Notes: a model not told the origin generated them from the sequence alone. 64,000 nucleotides of DNA from Amycolatopsis bartoniae (GCF_014191255.1 NZ_JACHWH010000004.1:393746-457745); one strand, 5' to 3'. Shown: positions 35,197 through 43,711, counted from the first letter of the stretch. Program-made: numbers and translations.

Positions 35197-36056
35197 GCAT
35201 CGAGGAGGACGCGGCCCGCATCGCCGCGCAGGGCGAGTCCCGGCCGCGCCTGGCGCGGGACCCGGTGAACCCGGCGATGATCAACAACTGGCTGGAGGCG
35301 CTCGGCGACGGCAACCCGCGCTACGCGGCGGAAGGTGTGGCGCCGCCGGCGATGGCACAGGTTTGGACCATGCCGGGCCTGCACGGGCAGCGCGCCGAGG
35401 ACGACCCGATGGGCGCGATGATGGCCGTGCTCGACGAAGCCGGGTACACGTCCGTCGTCGCGACGAACTCCGAGCAGAGCTATCGCAGGCACCTGCGTCA
35501 CGGCGAGCACGTCTCGGCGACCACGCGGCTCGACGACGTCGTGGGTCCAAAGAGGACAGCGCTCGGCGAGGGGTATTTCGTCACCACGACCACCACCTGG
35601 TACGTCGGCGACGAGGTGGTCGCGGACATGATGTTCCGGGTCCTGAAGTTCAAGCCGAAACCCGTGCAGGCGGGCGTGTTGCGGCCGGTGGTCAGCAAGG
35701 ACACGGAGTTCTTCTGGGCGGGCACCAAGGCGGGGGAGCTGCGGATCCAGCGCTGGGGCGACGTGCTGCGGCACCCACCGGGGCCGATGCCGCCCAACGG
35801 TGACCTCGACGCGAAGCCGGACTGGGTCGTCGCGAGCGGGCGCGGCACTGTGTACAGCTACGTCGTGCACCACCGCCCGGCGGTTCCCGGTAAGCGGCTG
35901 CCGTTCGTGATCGCGCTGGTGGAACTGGAGGAGGGCGTGCGGATGGTGGGCGAGGTGCTGGACGTGACTTCTGTCGCTATTGGACAGTCAGTGCAGGTGG
36001 AGTTCGTCCGGGTGGACGACGAACTGACTCTTCCGGCGTGGCGGGTGGTCTCGTGA
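35193..36056 (+). CDS. chsH2: Enoyl-CoA hydratase large subunit ChsH2 (MaoC-like plus DUF35)
   Basis: 287 residues from ATG 35193 (ATGA overlap with chsE2). The first 160 residues form a MaoC-like hot-dog domain (NNWLEALGDGNPRYA, QSYRRHLRHGEHVSATTRLDDVVG). The rest is a DUF35 OB-fold domain (FFWAGTKAGELRIQRWGDVLRHPPGPMPP, then GTVYSYVVHHRPAVPG), though the zinc-binding cysteines of many DUF35 proteins are not visible. In Mycobacterium, ChsH1-ChsH2 hydrates the 17-pregnene carboxyl-CoA, and the DUF35 part recruits the aldolase Ltp2. Both partners follow directly. Confidence 0.9.
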   Translation: MSIEEDAARIAAQGESRPRLARDPVNPAMINNWLEALGDGNPRYAAEGVAPPAMAQVWTMPGLHGQRAEDDPMGAMMAVLDEAGYTSVVATNSEQSYRRHLRHGEHVSATTRLDDVVGPKRTALGEGYFVTTTTTWYVGDEVVADMMFRVLKFKPKPVQAGVLRPVVSKDTEFFWAGTKAGELRIQRWGDVLRHPPGPMPPNGDLDAKPDWVVASGRGTVYSYVVHHRPAVPGKRLPFVIALVELEEGVRMVGEVLDVTSVAIGQSVQVEFVRVDDELTLPAWRVVS

Positions 36057-36433
36057 TCGGCACGCGGCTGCCCCAGCTGACCATCGACGTCACGCCCACG
36101 TTCGTGATCAGCACGGCCCTCGCGACGCGCGACTTCCAGGACGTGCACCACGACCGTGACGCCGCTGTCCTGCGCGGGTCGAAGGACATCTTCCTCAACA
36201 TCCTCACCGATACGGGCCTGGTGCAGCGGTTCGTCACCGACTGGGCGGGGCCGGAGGCGTTCGTGCGGTCGATCCGCATCCGGCTGGGGGTGCCGTGTTA
36301 CGCGTACGACACGCTCGTGCTGTCGGGTGAGGTGGTCGGGCAGGAGGGGGACGAGGTGACGGTGTGGGTCTCGGGTCGCGGGAACCTGGGCGAGCACGTC
36401 GCCGGCACTGTCGTGGTGGGAGGCGTGTCGTGA
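36053..36433 (+). CDS. chsH1: Enoyl-CoA hydratase small subunit ChsH1 (MaoC-like)
   Basis: 126 residues from GTG 36053, overlapping chsH2 by four bases. A single hot-dog fold whose active-site segment LATRDFQDVHHDRDAAVLRG supplies the Asp/His pair for hydration. FLNILTDTGLVQRFVTDW and VRSIRIRLGVPCYAYDTL follow. It pairs with ChsH2 to hydrate the steroid 17-pregnene-20-carboxyl-CoA. Length and order match Mycobacterium. Confidence 0.9.
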   Translation: MIGTRLPQLTIDVTPTFVISTALATRDFQDVHHDRDAAVLRGSKDIFLNILTDTGLVQRFVTDWAGPEAFVRSIRIRLGVPCYAYDTLVLSGEVVGQEGDEVTVWVSGRGNLGEHVAGTVVVGGVS

Positions 36434-37599
36434 CGTTGTCAGGTGCGGCGGCGATCGTCGGGCTGGGTGCGACGGAGTTCTCGAAGGACTCCGGGCGCAG
36501 TGAGCTGCGCTTGGCGGCGGAAGCGGTGCAAGCGGCACTGACCGACGCCGGGCTCTCGGCGTCCGATGTGGACGGTTTGGTGTCCTTCACGATGGACTCC
36601 AACGCGGAGATCGCGGTGGCCAGGGAGCTGGGCATCCCCGAGCTGACGTTCTTCAGCCGGATCCACTACGGCGGCGGCGCCGCGGCGGCGACGGTGCAGC
36701 AGGCGGCGATGGCGGTGGCGACCGGGGTGGCGGAGGTCGTGGTGGCGTACCGGGCGTTCAACGAACGTTCGGGCCTGCGGTTCGGTCAGGTGTCGTCCGC
36801 GGCGGCGGGGCAGGTCAACTCCTCGGGTGTGGACAACAGCTTCCATTACCCGATGGGCTTGGGCACCCCGGCGGCGACGGTGGCGATGGTGGCGCAGCGG
36901 TACCTGCACGAGTACGGCGCGACGAGCGAGGACTTCGGCCGGGTGGCGGTGGTCGATCGAAAGCACGCGGCGACGAACCCGCGGGCGTGGTTCTACGGGA
37001 AGCCGATCACGCTGGAGGAGCACCAGGAGTCGCGGTGGATCGTGGAGCCGCTGCACCTGCTGGACTGCTGCCAGGAGACGGACGGGGCGGTGGCGCTGGT
37101 GGTGACGAGCCGTGAGCGGGCGCGGGACCTGCCGCACCCGCCGGCGATCGTCGCGGCGGCGGCGCAGGGCAGCGGGCCGGACCAGTACATCATGACCAGT
37201 TACTACCGGGAGGATTTGGCGGCGCTCCCGGAGATGACCGCCGTGGGCCGGCAGCTGTGGGCGCAGTCGGGCCTGCGCCCGGAGGACGTGGACGTCGCGG
37301 TGCTGTACGACCACTTCACGCCGTATGTGTTGCTGCAGCTGGAGGAGCTGGGTTTCTGCGCCCGCGGCGAGGCGAAGGACTTCATCCGCGACGGCACCCT
37401 GGAGTTGGACGGCCCTCTGCCGTTGAACCCCCACGGCGGCCAACTGGGCGAGGCGTACGTCCACGGCATGAACGGCATCGCCGAAGCCGTACGGCAACTC
37501 CGCGGCACAGCGGTGAACCAGGTCACCGACGCGTCCCGCGTCCTGGTGACCGCAGGCACCGGCGTCCCCACAAGCGGCCTGATCCTGACGGGGGAGTGA
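36430..37599 (+). CDS. ltp2: Thiolase-like aldolase Ltp2, side-chain C-C lyase
   Basis: 389 residues from GTG 36430 (GTGA overlap). It has the SCP2-thiolase fold (AAIVGLGATEFSKDSGRSE, NSFHYPMGLGTPAATVAMVAQRY, LLDCCQETDGAVALVV, DHFTPYVLLQLEELGFC, NPHGGQLGEAYVHG) but no classical nucleophilic thiolase cysteine at the first motif, as expected for the aldolase-type family. With the DUF35 domain of ChsH2 it performs the retro-aldol cut that releases propionyl-CoA and androstenedione. Last gene of the five-gene operon; a microsatellite region follows immediately. Confidence 0.92.
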   Translation: MTLSGAAAIVGLGATEFSKDSGRSELRLAAEAVQAALTDAGLSASDVDGLVSFTMDSNAEIAVARELGIPELTFFSRIHYGGGAAAATVQQAAMAVATGVAEVVVAYRAFNERSGLRFGQVSSAAAGQVNSSGVDNSFHYPMGLGTPAATVAMVAQRYLHEYGATSEDFGRVAVVDRKHAATNPRAWFYGKPITLEEHQESRWIVEPLHLLDCCQETDGAVALVVTSRERARDLPHPPAIVAAAAQGSGPDQYIMTSYYREDLAALPEMTAVGRQLWAQSGLRPEDVDVAVLYDHFTPYVLLQLEELGFCARGEAKDFIRDGTLELDGPLPLNPHGGQLGEAYVHGMNGIAEAVRQLRGTAVNQVTDASRVLVTAGTGVPTSGLILTGE

Positions 37600-37610
37600 G
37601 GTCCGCTCGC

Positions 37611-37638
37611 CTGGGTGCTGGGTGCTGGGTGCTGGGTG
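37611..37638. repeat. 7-base tandem repeat, four copies of CTGGGTG
   Basis: Four perfect copies of CTGGGTG begin 12 bases after the ltp2 stop. Confidence 0.95.
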
Positions 37639-37682
37639 GGCCTGCACTTGGACTACGGCCTGCTTCTGGCCCAAGTAGGCTC

Positions 37683-37865
37683 GCCCGCCAGCCCGCCAGC
37701 CCGCCAGCCCGCCAGCCGCCAGCCCGCCAGCCCGCCAGCCCGCCAGCCCGCCAGCCCGCCAGCCCGCCAGCCCGCCAGCCCGCCAGCCCGCCAGCCCGCC
37801 AGCCCGCCAGCCCGCCAGCCCGCCAGCCCGCCAGCCCGCCAGCCCGCCAGCCCGCCAACCCGCCA
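37683..37865. repeat. 8-base tandem repeat, about 23 copies of GCCCGCCA
   Basis: Four perfect copies, one 7-base copy (GCCGCCA at 37715-37721), seventeen perfect copies and one variant (ACCCGCCA) form a 183-base array. Because the unit is 8 bases, any reading frame through it cycles every 24 bases; short frames here encode only artefactual Ala-Arg-Gln-Pro or Gly-Trp-Arg repeats. With its flanks (37600-38147) this 548-base stretch holds no gene; 37866-38147 shows nothing recognisable. Confidence 0.95.
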
Positions 37866-38147
37866 ACGTCGCGCGTGGTGAGCAACGGTGCGTCTGGCGA
37901 CCAGCCACCGCGCCCTCACCAAACCCAGTCGGTCACGCACCGTGTGGTCGCCCAGTCTCCCGGCCACCCCCCTACTCGGTCAGCGACCACCGGCCCGGCC
38001 GCCGCCACCTGGTCATCCTCCCGCCGAGTCACCCCCACCTGGCGTCCGCAGCATCCCATCGACCCGTCGGCGAACCACAGCGCGTAACCGTCGCTTCACC
38101 TGCTTGACCTCTAGCTCCTCCGCCGCGTGGTCGGCGAACGTAAAGGC

Positions 38148-38714
38148 ATGCGCATCCCGGACGTCCTCGCGTGGAGCCTCACCGTGCTCTTCGCGCTACT
38201 GGCCGTGCCGAGTGTGTACCGCCTGGTGCGCCCGGGCCGGCACGACCCCGACCTCCGTCAGATGGACCTCGCCGAGCTGCTCATGGTCGTCGCCATGGTC
38301 GCGATGGTCTCGCCGCTGGGCGGGCCCATCCCCGCCGCGGGGTGGCAGGCGATTCTGGCGCTCACGGCCGGGTGGTTCTTCGTCGCCGCGCTGCGGGGGA
38401 GGCGGTGCTGCGCAGTGCACCACGTGATCTCCGCCGCCGCGATGTTGTACATGATCACCGCGATGCCCCAGCACGACGGCGACCACGGCCCGTGGCTCAC
38501 GATGTCCGAGATGCCCGGCCGCCTCGGCTGGCCCGCGCTCGCGGTGCTCGCCGTCGCCTATTTCGCCGTCGACTCGACGAAATCGGGCTTCACCGCAGCC
38601 CGCCTGGTCCGCGGCGCTTCCGTTCGCGAGGCACTCCTGGCGCGGCCGATCTACCGCGCGGCCATGGGAGCCGGGATGGCGTACATGCTCGTCGCCGGGA
38701 TCATGCCGACGTGA
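38148..38714 (+). CDS. DUF5134 multi-span membrane protein
   Basis: 188 residues from ATG 38148. Five to six membrane segments, with a His/Cys/Met-containing central part (RGRRCCAVHHVISAAAMLYMITAMPQHDGDHG). This pattern, starting DVLAWSLTVLFALLAVPSVYRL, is that of the DUF5134 family, which often sits near copper-handling genes and may bind metal through its His/Met residues. That function is speculative. Its stop overlaps the convergent chsH3 gene by 14 bases. Confidence 0.82.
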   Translation: MRIPDVLAWSLTVLFALLAVPSVYRLVRPGRHDPDLRQMDLAELLMVVAMVAMVSPLGGPIPAAGWQAILALTAGWFFVAALRGRRCCAVHHVISAAAMLYMITAMPQHDGDHGPWLTMSEMPGRLGWPALAVLAVAYFAVDSTKSGFTAARLVRGASVREALLARPIYRAAMGAGMAYMLVAGIMPT

Positions 38715-39558
38715 GCACGGCGTCGGCCAGCGCCAGCGCCTCCCGCTCGACCGTGGACGTGGCAAGCACCAACTGCTCCCCGTCCCGCCACACCCGCGTG
38801 CGCAGCGTCTCCCCGGGGAACACCACGCCCGCGAAGCGCGCAGAGAACGACTTCACCCGTGTCACGTCCCCGTCCAGCATCGCGTCCGTGACCGCCTTCG
38901 CGACGATCCCGTACGTGCACAGGCCGTGCAGGATCGGCGCGTCGAACCCCGCCGCCCGGGCGAACTCGGGGTCGGCGTGCAGCGGGTTGCGGTCCCCGCA
39001 CAACCGGTACAGCAACGCCTGCTGGGGTAACGTCGGCGTGTCGATCGTGACGTCGGGCTCGCGGTCGGGTCGCTCGACCTTCTCCGAATTGCCGCGTTTG
39101 CCGCCGAACCCGCCCTCACCTCGCGCGAAGATGCTCGACCGCGCCGTCCACAATGGAGCGCCGTCCGAGCTGGCGACGGTGGTCTCGTTGATCACCACGG
39201 CCGCCTTGCCCTTGTCGAGCACGTCGACGATCCGCGTCCGGGCGACCGCCTTGCCCTCCACCGGAATCGGTCCGGCCACGGTGACGGACTGCGTACCGTG
39301 CACCACCTTCGCCAGGTCGATGTCGATGCCGGGCATCTGCACCGAGGGAGCGGAAACCGTGTGCAGGTTCGCCGCCACCGTCGCGAACGTCGGCAGCACC
39401 CGCAGGTCCCGCTCGTAGGCGTAGCGCAGCTCCTTCGGGTCCCCCGGATCCGCGCCGGCCCCCAGCGCGACGTGATACAGCAGCACGTCCGAAGCGTTCC
39501 AGGCGAACGTCACCTCGCCGAGGTCGGCGCCGACGGCGAGCTCGGGATCGATGGGCAC
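38701..39558 (-). CDS. chsH3: Steroid-CoA enoyl hydratase ChsH3-like (double hot-dog MaoC protein)
   Basis: 285 residues from GTG 39558 with AGGAG upstream. Two hot-dog repeats: the N-terminal one (VTFAWNASDVLLYHVALGAG) is non-catalytic, and the C-terminal one holds the hydratase-2 motif YRLCGDRNPLHADPEFARAAGF, with Asp and His of the catalytic pair, followed by APILHGLCTYG. This is the architecture of Rv3538-type hydratases, which hydrate steroid 22-en-24-oyl-CoA in cholesterol side-chain degradation and are found next to kstD in Mycobacterium. Last gene of the kstD-kshA-kshB unit, 9 bases after kshB. Confidence 0.88.
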   Translation of the reverse strand: MPIDPELAVGADLGEVTFAWNASDVLLYHVALGAGADPGDPKELRYAYERDLRVLPTFATVAANLHTVSAPSVQMPGIDIDLAKVVHGTQSVTVAGPIPVEGKAVARTRIVDVLDKGKAAVVINETTVASSDGAPLWTARSSIFARGEGGFGGKRGNSEKVERPDREPDVTIDTPTLPQQALLYRLCGDRNPLHADPEFARAAGFDAPILHGLCTYGIVAKAVTDAMLDGDVTRVKSFSARFAGVVFPGETLRTRVWRDGEQLVLATSTVEREALALADAVLTSA

Positions 39559-39567
39559 GCGGCACTC

Positions 39568-40569
39568 CTACTCGTAGGTGACCGAGACCTCGTCGGTCAG
39601 CGGCACCGACTGGCAGGCCAGCACGATGCCCTCGGCGATGTCCTCGGAGTCCAGGATCTCGTTGTTGAGCATCTTGACCTCACCCGAGACGATCCGGCAA
39701 GCGCACGCGCTGCACTGGCCTTCACGGCACGAGTACGGCGCGTCCAGCCCCTGGTCGAGCAGGAAGTCCAGCAGCTTCCGCTGTCGTGGCCACGCGTACT
39801 CGTGCTGCGCGCCGTCCAGGTCGACGCTCAGCTTCGTGGTTTCGCCGGTGAGGACCGGTGTCGTTTCGAACGGGTTGCCTCCGAGCGAAACGAACTTCTC
39901 CAGGTGGATCCGCTTCTTCGCCACGCCGAGGTCGATCAGCGCCTGCTTGGCCGCTGTCATGAACGGCGCGGGGCCGCAGAGGAACGCCTCGAACTCCGCG
40001 AACGGCTTCGCCAGCGCACGCAGCTGCTCGACGGTCGGCAGGCCCTGCACCGTCTCCAGCCAGTGCAGCACTGTCAACCGTTCCGGGAACTCCCGCGACA
40101 ACGCCGCGAGCTCCGCACCGAAGATCACCGACCGCTCGTCCCGGTTGGCGTAGATCAGCGTGATCCGGCCGTCCCCCTGCCGCAACGCGGTCTTCAGGAT
40201 GGACATGACCGGCGTGATCCCGCTGCCCCCGGCGAACAACAGCAGGTCCTCGCCGAAGTCCGCGGGCGTGAACACCCCGGCCGGGGCGAGCACGTCGACG
40301 GTCAGCCCGGCGCGGAGGTTGTCGCAGATCCAGTTGGACCCGTAACCGCCCTCGGTGCGCTTCACCGTAACCTTCAGGCGCGAACCCTCGTGCGGCGCGC
40401 TCGACAACGAGTAGCACCGAGCCGCCGTGCCCACGCGCAGCGTCAGGAACTGACCGGGCCGGTAGCGGAAGGCTTCCTCCTGCTCCGGGGTCAGCTCGAA
40501 GACCACCGACCGGGCGTCCGGGGTTTCGGCGATCACCTCGGCCACCGTCAGCGTGTGGATCTCAGGCAT
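39568..40569 (-). CDS. kshB: 3-Ketosteroid 9-alpha-hydroxylase reductase, KshB
   Basis: 333 residues. FAD domain with RCYSLSS (51-57), NAD domain with LLFAGGSGITPVMSIL and a C-terminal plant-type [2Fe-2S] ferredoxin domain with ligands Cys281, Cys286, Cys289 (CREGQCSACAC) and Cys319. It passes electrons from NADH to the Rieske oxygenase KshA, which 9-alpha-hydroxylates 3-ketosteroids and so triggers B-ring opening. The start overlaps the small Cys-rich gene by 8 bases. Length and all motifs fit KshB (Rv3571). Confidence 0.92.
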   Translation of the reverse strand: MPEIHTLTVAEVIAETPDARSVVFELTPEQEEAFRYRPGQFLTLRVGTAARCYSLSSAPHEGSRLKVTVKRTEGGYGSNWICDNLRAGLTVDVLAPAGVFTPADFGEDLLLFAGGSGITPVMSILKTALRQGDGRITLIYANRDERSVIFGAELAALSREFPERLTVLHWLETVQGLPTVEQLRALAKPFAEFEAFLCGPAPFMTAAKQALIDLGVAKKRIHLEKFVSLGGNPFETTPVLTGETTKLSVDLDGAQHEYAWPRQRKLLDFLLDQGLDAPYSCREGQCSACACRIVSGEVKMLNNEILDSEDIAEGIVLACQSVPLTDEVSVTYE

Positions 40570-40828
40570 CCAGGACCCCGAAGTCGCCGCTGCGCACCGA
40601 TTCCGCGATGCTCACGGTCAGCTTCTCGCACGTGTCCAGCAGTGCCGTGCTCTCGCCGGCCGCCGCGTGCTCGGCGAACACGGGGCAGCTCTCAGCCGCG
40701 TCAGTGGTCCACTGGATGCTCGTGTGCTTCCAGCTGTTCTTCTTCACCAGCACGCAGGTGCCGCAGTGCGCGCACGTGTGCGGTCGCAGCCCGGCGGTGA
40801 GGAACTCGGTGCTCTCGGCGGTGGTCAT
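40562..40828 (-). CDS. Small cysteine-rich protein between kshA and kshB
   Basis: 88 residues from ATG 40828, 3 bases after kshA and overlapping kshB by 8, so certainly co-translated with both. Five cysteines are present; Cys19, Cys22 and Cys25 lie in PHTCAHCGTCVLVKK and Cys48 in ESCPVFAEH, with Cys67 in the final helix. The Cx2Cx2C cluster could bind zinc or a small iron-sulfur centre. I do not recognise the family. Its position suggests a helper for the Rieske/ferredoxin pair, for example in cluster assembly or electron transfer, but this is inference only. There is no signal peptide. Confidence 0.8.
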   Translation of the reverse strand: MTTAESTEFLTAGLRPHTCAHCGTCVLVKKNSWKHTSIQWTTDAAESCPVFAEHAAAGESTALLDTCEKLTVSIAESVRSGDFGVLDA

Positions 40829-40831
40829 CGG

Positions 40832-41956
40832 TCAGACCCCCGCCTGCTGCCGGGCCAGGTTCTCGGCCACCTCCTGCGCCCAGATCTCGTTCGCCTTCGT
40901 CGTGTCCACTTCGAACTCGAAGCGGCGCGTCATGTCATCCGTTACCTCCTCGACGTCCACATAGAACTGGTCGTACCAGCGCCGCAACTGGTACACCGGC
41001 CCGTCCTCCTCGCAGAGCAACGGGTTGTCGATCCGGGTCTTATTCTTCCAGATCTCGACGTCCTGCAGGAAGCCCACGCCTATGCTTTTGGCGAACTTTC
41101 CCGCGATTTTGTCCGCCTGTTCGTCCGAAACGCCGGGCAGCTTCTTCACGCTGACACCCCATTGGAGGACAAAGGAGTTCGGCGTCACCGGATAGTGGCA
41201 ATTGATGAGCACGTTCTCGATTTCGAAGCCCTTGAACGTGTTCACCAGCTTGTTGATCATGTAGGACGGGCCGAAGTACGACGCCTCCGAGCGCAGCAGG
41301 TTCTCCTCGCCGCCGTAGTTGGACGCCATGCCGACGTCCGGCCGCCCCTTGGTGTTGAGGTACTGCGTCGCGATGTGGCCTTCGAAGACGTTCTTGAAGT
41401 AGGTCGGGAAGGCGTAGTGGATGTAGAAGAAGTGCGCCATGTCGACCATGTTGTCCACGATCTCGCGGCAGTTGGAGCCCTCGATGAGCACGGAGTCCCA
41501 CGTCCAGTTGCTCCACTCGCCGCTGAAGATGCCGTCGATGCGGGGGATCACGACGTCCTCGGGCGGCGGGTTGCCCTGCGGGTCGTGCCAGACGAACAGC
41601 TGCTTGTTCTCCTCGAGCGTCAGCCACGAACGCGTCCGTGCCCGCAGCGGAACCCTTTTTGCGTAAGGGATCGAGGCGCACTTGCCGTTGCCGGCCCAGC
41701 GCCAGTCGTGGAACGGGCACGCGATCTCGTTGCCCTTGACGCTTCCCTGCGTCAGGTCCCCGCCCATGTGACGGCAGTACCCGTCGAGGACGTTGAGCTT
41801 GCCGTCCCCACCCTGGAAGACCACGAGCTTCGTGCCGAAAGCCGTGACGGCGTGGGGTTTGCCGTCCTTGAACGTGTCGGACAGGCCCAGGCAGTGCCAC
41901 CCGCGGGCGAAGCGCTCCGGTGGTGCGCCGGCGTCGATGGTGCGGATTTCAGTCAT
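40832..41956 (-). CDS. kshA: 3-Ketosteroid 9-alpha-hydroxylase oxygenase, KshA
   Basis: 374 residues from ATG 41956, overlapping kstD by four bases. Rieske motif: Cys61-x-His63 (YCRHMGGDL) and Cys80-x2-His83 (CPFHDWRW). The mononuclear iron site is DNMVDMAHFFYIHY (His175, His180), with a conserved C-terminal Asp supplying the third ligand. KshA hydroxylates androstadienedione or steroid-CoA at C9, and with KstD it opens ring B. The sequence RFARGWHCLGLSDTF is typical of KshA. Its electrons come from KshB two genes downstream. Confidence 0.95.
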   Translation of the reverse strand: MTEIRTIDAGAPPERFARGWHCLGLSDTFKDGKPHAVTAFGTKLVVFQGGDGKLNVLDGYCRHMGGDLTQGSVKGNEIACPFHDWRWAGNGKCASIPYAKRVPLRARTRSWLTLEENKQLFVWHDPQGNPPPEDVVIPRIDGIFSGEWSNWTWDSVLIEGSNCREIVDNMVDMAHFFYIHYAFPTYFKNVFEGHIATQYLNTKGRPDVGMASNYGGEENLLRSEASYFGPSYMINKLVNTFKGFEIENVLINCHYPVTPNSFVLQWGVSVKKLPGVSDEQADKIAGKFAKSIGVGFLQDVEIWKNKTRIDNPLLCEEDGPVYQLRRWYDQFYVDVEEVTDDMTRRFEFEVDTTKANEIWAQEVAENLARQQAGV

Positions 41957-43641
41957 CGTCGACCTCCAGTGCGATTCTCGGTGGCCAGGTGTGCGGCCGC
42001 AAGGTAGCCGAAGACCATCGCGGGACCGATGGTCGCGCCGGGTCCCGCGTAGGTGTGGCCCATGACGGCCGCGCTGGTGTTGCCCGCCGCGTACAGCCCG
42101 GGGATCACGGAGCCGTCCTCGCGCAGGACACGGGCGTGCGGATCGGTGCGCAACCCGCCCTTGGTGCCCAGGTCGCCGGGCACGATGCGGACCGCGTAGT
42201 ACGGCGCCTGGTCGAGCGGGCCGAGGCTGGGATTGGGCTTGTTGCGCGGATCTCCGTAGTAGTGGTCGTAGGCGCTCTGCCCGCGTCCGAAGTCCTCGTC
42301 GACACCGTTGCGCGCGAAGCCGTTGAACCGTCGCACGGTCTGTTCGAGGGCGTCGGGCGGTATCTCGATGCGCTCGGCGAGGCTTCGGAGGCTGCTCGCC
42401 TTCGCGGCGACGCCGGCCTTGAACCACCGGCCTGGCAACGGCTGTCGCGGCCCGATGCCCGTGAACATGTACCGGTTGCGGTAACGCTGGTCGAACACGA
42501 GCCAGGTCGGGATGTGCTCGCCGGGACCGTCGCCGGGGCCGTACATCGCGTGCACGGCTTCGACGTAGGGCGCGGACTCGTTGACGAACCGTTCCCCGCG
42601 CGTGTCGACCATGAGGCAGCCGGGCCGGGAGCGTTCGGCGAGCGCGAACCAGGGGCCGCCGGTGAGCGGGATGGTGGGTCCCCACCAGGCGTCGTCCATC
42701 AGATCGACGGCGGCGCCCAGCTTCATGCCCGCGGTGATGGCGTCGCCGGTGTTGGCCCGCGCGCCGACGGTCCACGCCGTGCCGATGGGCTGACGCTGGT
42801 ACTTGGTGCGCATCTCCTCGTTGTGCTCGAACCCGCCGGCGGCGAGGACCACGCCCAGCCGGGCGCGGACGACGTCACCGTGCTGGGTGACGACGCCGGT
42901 CACGCGCCCGTCCTCGGTGACCAGGTCGGCGAACGGGGTGTCGAGCCCTACCGGCACTCCGGCTTGCAGGAGGCCCACTCGCAGTCCGGCCGCAAGCGCT
43001 TGCCCCATCGCGAGCAGCTGCTTCCGGGTGATGCGTCCGGCGAACCAGCGGCCGCCGAGGCTGAGCAGCCGGGCCACGCCGTGAGGGTGCCGGGCGATGA
43101 GGCTCAGCCAGCGGTAGTCCGCCTGGGTGATCGGGACGCCCAGCGGGGCCGCGCTGTAGGGCGGTTCGAGGTGGGTGAGTTCCTCGCCGAGCAGCCGCCC
43201 GTCGAGTGGCACGGGCTCGACCGATCGTCCGGAAGCGCGGCCGCCCGGAGCTTCGGGGTGGTAGTCGGAGTAGCCCGGCACCCACTGGAACCGCAAGGGC
43301 GTGGTCCGCTGGACGAACGAGACCACCTCGGGCCCCCGCTCGAGGAAGGTGTTCCGCAGCTCGGCAGGGACGACGTCGCCCACGATGGCTTCGAGGTAGG
43401 CACGCGCCTGCTCGGGGGTGTCCGGATCGCGCCTCCTGCTGTCGGCCGCCTGCAGCACCTCGTTGTTCGGGATCCAGACCCCGCCGCCGGACCGGGCGGT
43501 CGACCCGCCGAACTTCGCGGCCTTCTCCAGCACGACGGCCCGCAGGCCCTGTTCGGCGGCGGCGAGCGCGGCGGTCATCCCGGCGGCGCCGCTGCCGACC
43601 ACGACCACGTCGTACTCGCCGTCCGCGGCCTCGCGGTGCAT
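41953..43641 (-). CDS. kstD: 3-Ketosteroid Delta1-dehydrogenase
   Basis: 562 residues, matching mycobacterial KstD (563). The N-terminal FAD site is DVVVVGSGAAGMTAALAAAEQG; FGGSTARSGGGVWIPNN and GDLGTKGGLRTD follow. The C-terminal YAGPGATIG block provides Tyr531 and Gly535, equivalent to the Rhodococcus catalytic Tyr487/Gly491. It introduces the 1,2 double bond in ring A. I start it at ATG 43641, which has CGGAGGG upstream; the frame extends to 43707 but that would run across the KstR box at 43655-43668. First gene of the kstD-kshA-Cys protein-kshB-chsH3 operon. Confidence 0.94.
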   Translation of the reverse strand: MHREAADGEYDVVVVGSGAAGMTAALAAAEQGLRAVVLEKAAKFGGSTARSGGGVWIPNNEVLQAADSRRRDPDTPEQARAYLEAIVGDVVPAELRNTFLERGPEVVSFVQRTTPLRFQWVPGYSDYHPEAPGGRASGRSVEPVPLDGRLLGEELTHLEPPYSAAPLGVPITQADYRWLSLIARHPHGVARLLSLGGRWFAGRITRKQLLAMGQALAAGLRVGLLQAGVPVGLDTPFADLVTEDGRVTGVVTQHGDVVRARLGVVLAAGGFEHNEEMRTKYQRQPIGTAWTVGARANTGDAITAGMKLGAAVDLMDDAWWGPTIPLTGGPWFALAERSRPGCLMVDTRGERFVNESAPYVEAVHAMYGPGDGPGEHIPTWLVFDQRYRNRYMFTGIGPRQPLPGRWFKAGVAAKASSLRSLAERIEIPPDALEQTVRRFNGFARNGVDEDFGRGQSAYDHYYGDPRNKPNPSLGPLDQAPYYAVRIVPGDLGTKGGLRTDPHARVLREDGSVIPGLYAAGNTSAAVMGHTYAGPGATIGPAMVFGYLAAAHLATENRTGGRR

Positions 43642-43654
43642 GTGCCCTCCGAAG

Positions 43655-43668
43655 TGAAACTCGTTCCA
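43655..43668. promoter_or_regulatory. KstR operator before kstD
   Basis: TGAAACTCGTTCCA fits TnnAACnnGTTnnA exactly and ends 13 bases before the kstD start codon (minus strand). Confidence 0.87.
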
Positions 43669-43711
43669 CTTGTACGCGCGCCTGCTCGCGCTTCCTGTCG
43701 TCACCATAGAC

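Noticed and set aside
37683..37865. CRISPR-like or replication iteron array
   Set aside because: Units are 8 bases, head to tail without spacers, with no cas or rep genes nearby.
37523..37967. Open frames through the 8-base repeat giving Gly-Trp-Arg or Ala-Arg-Gln-Pro repeat peptides
   Set aside because: Translation of a microsatellite; no start signal and no conserved flank.
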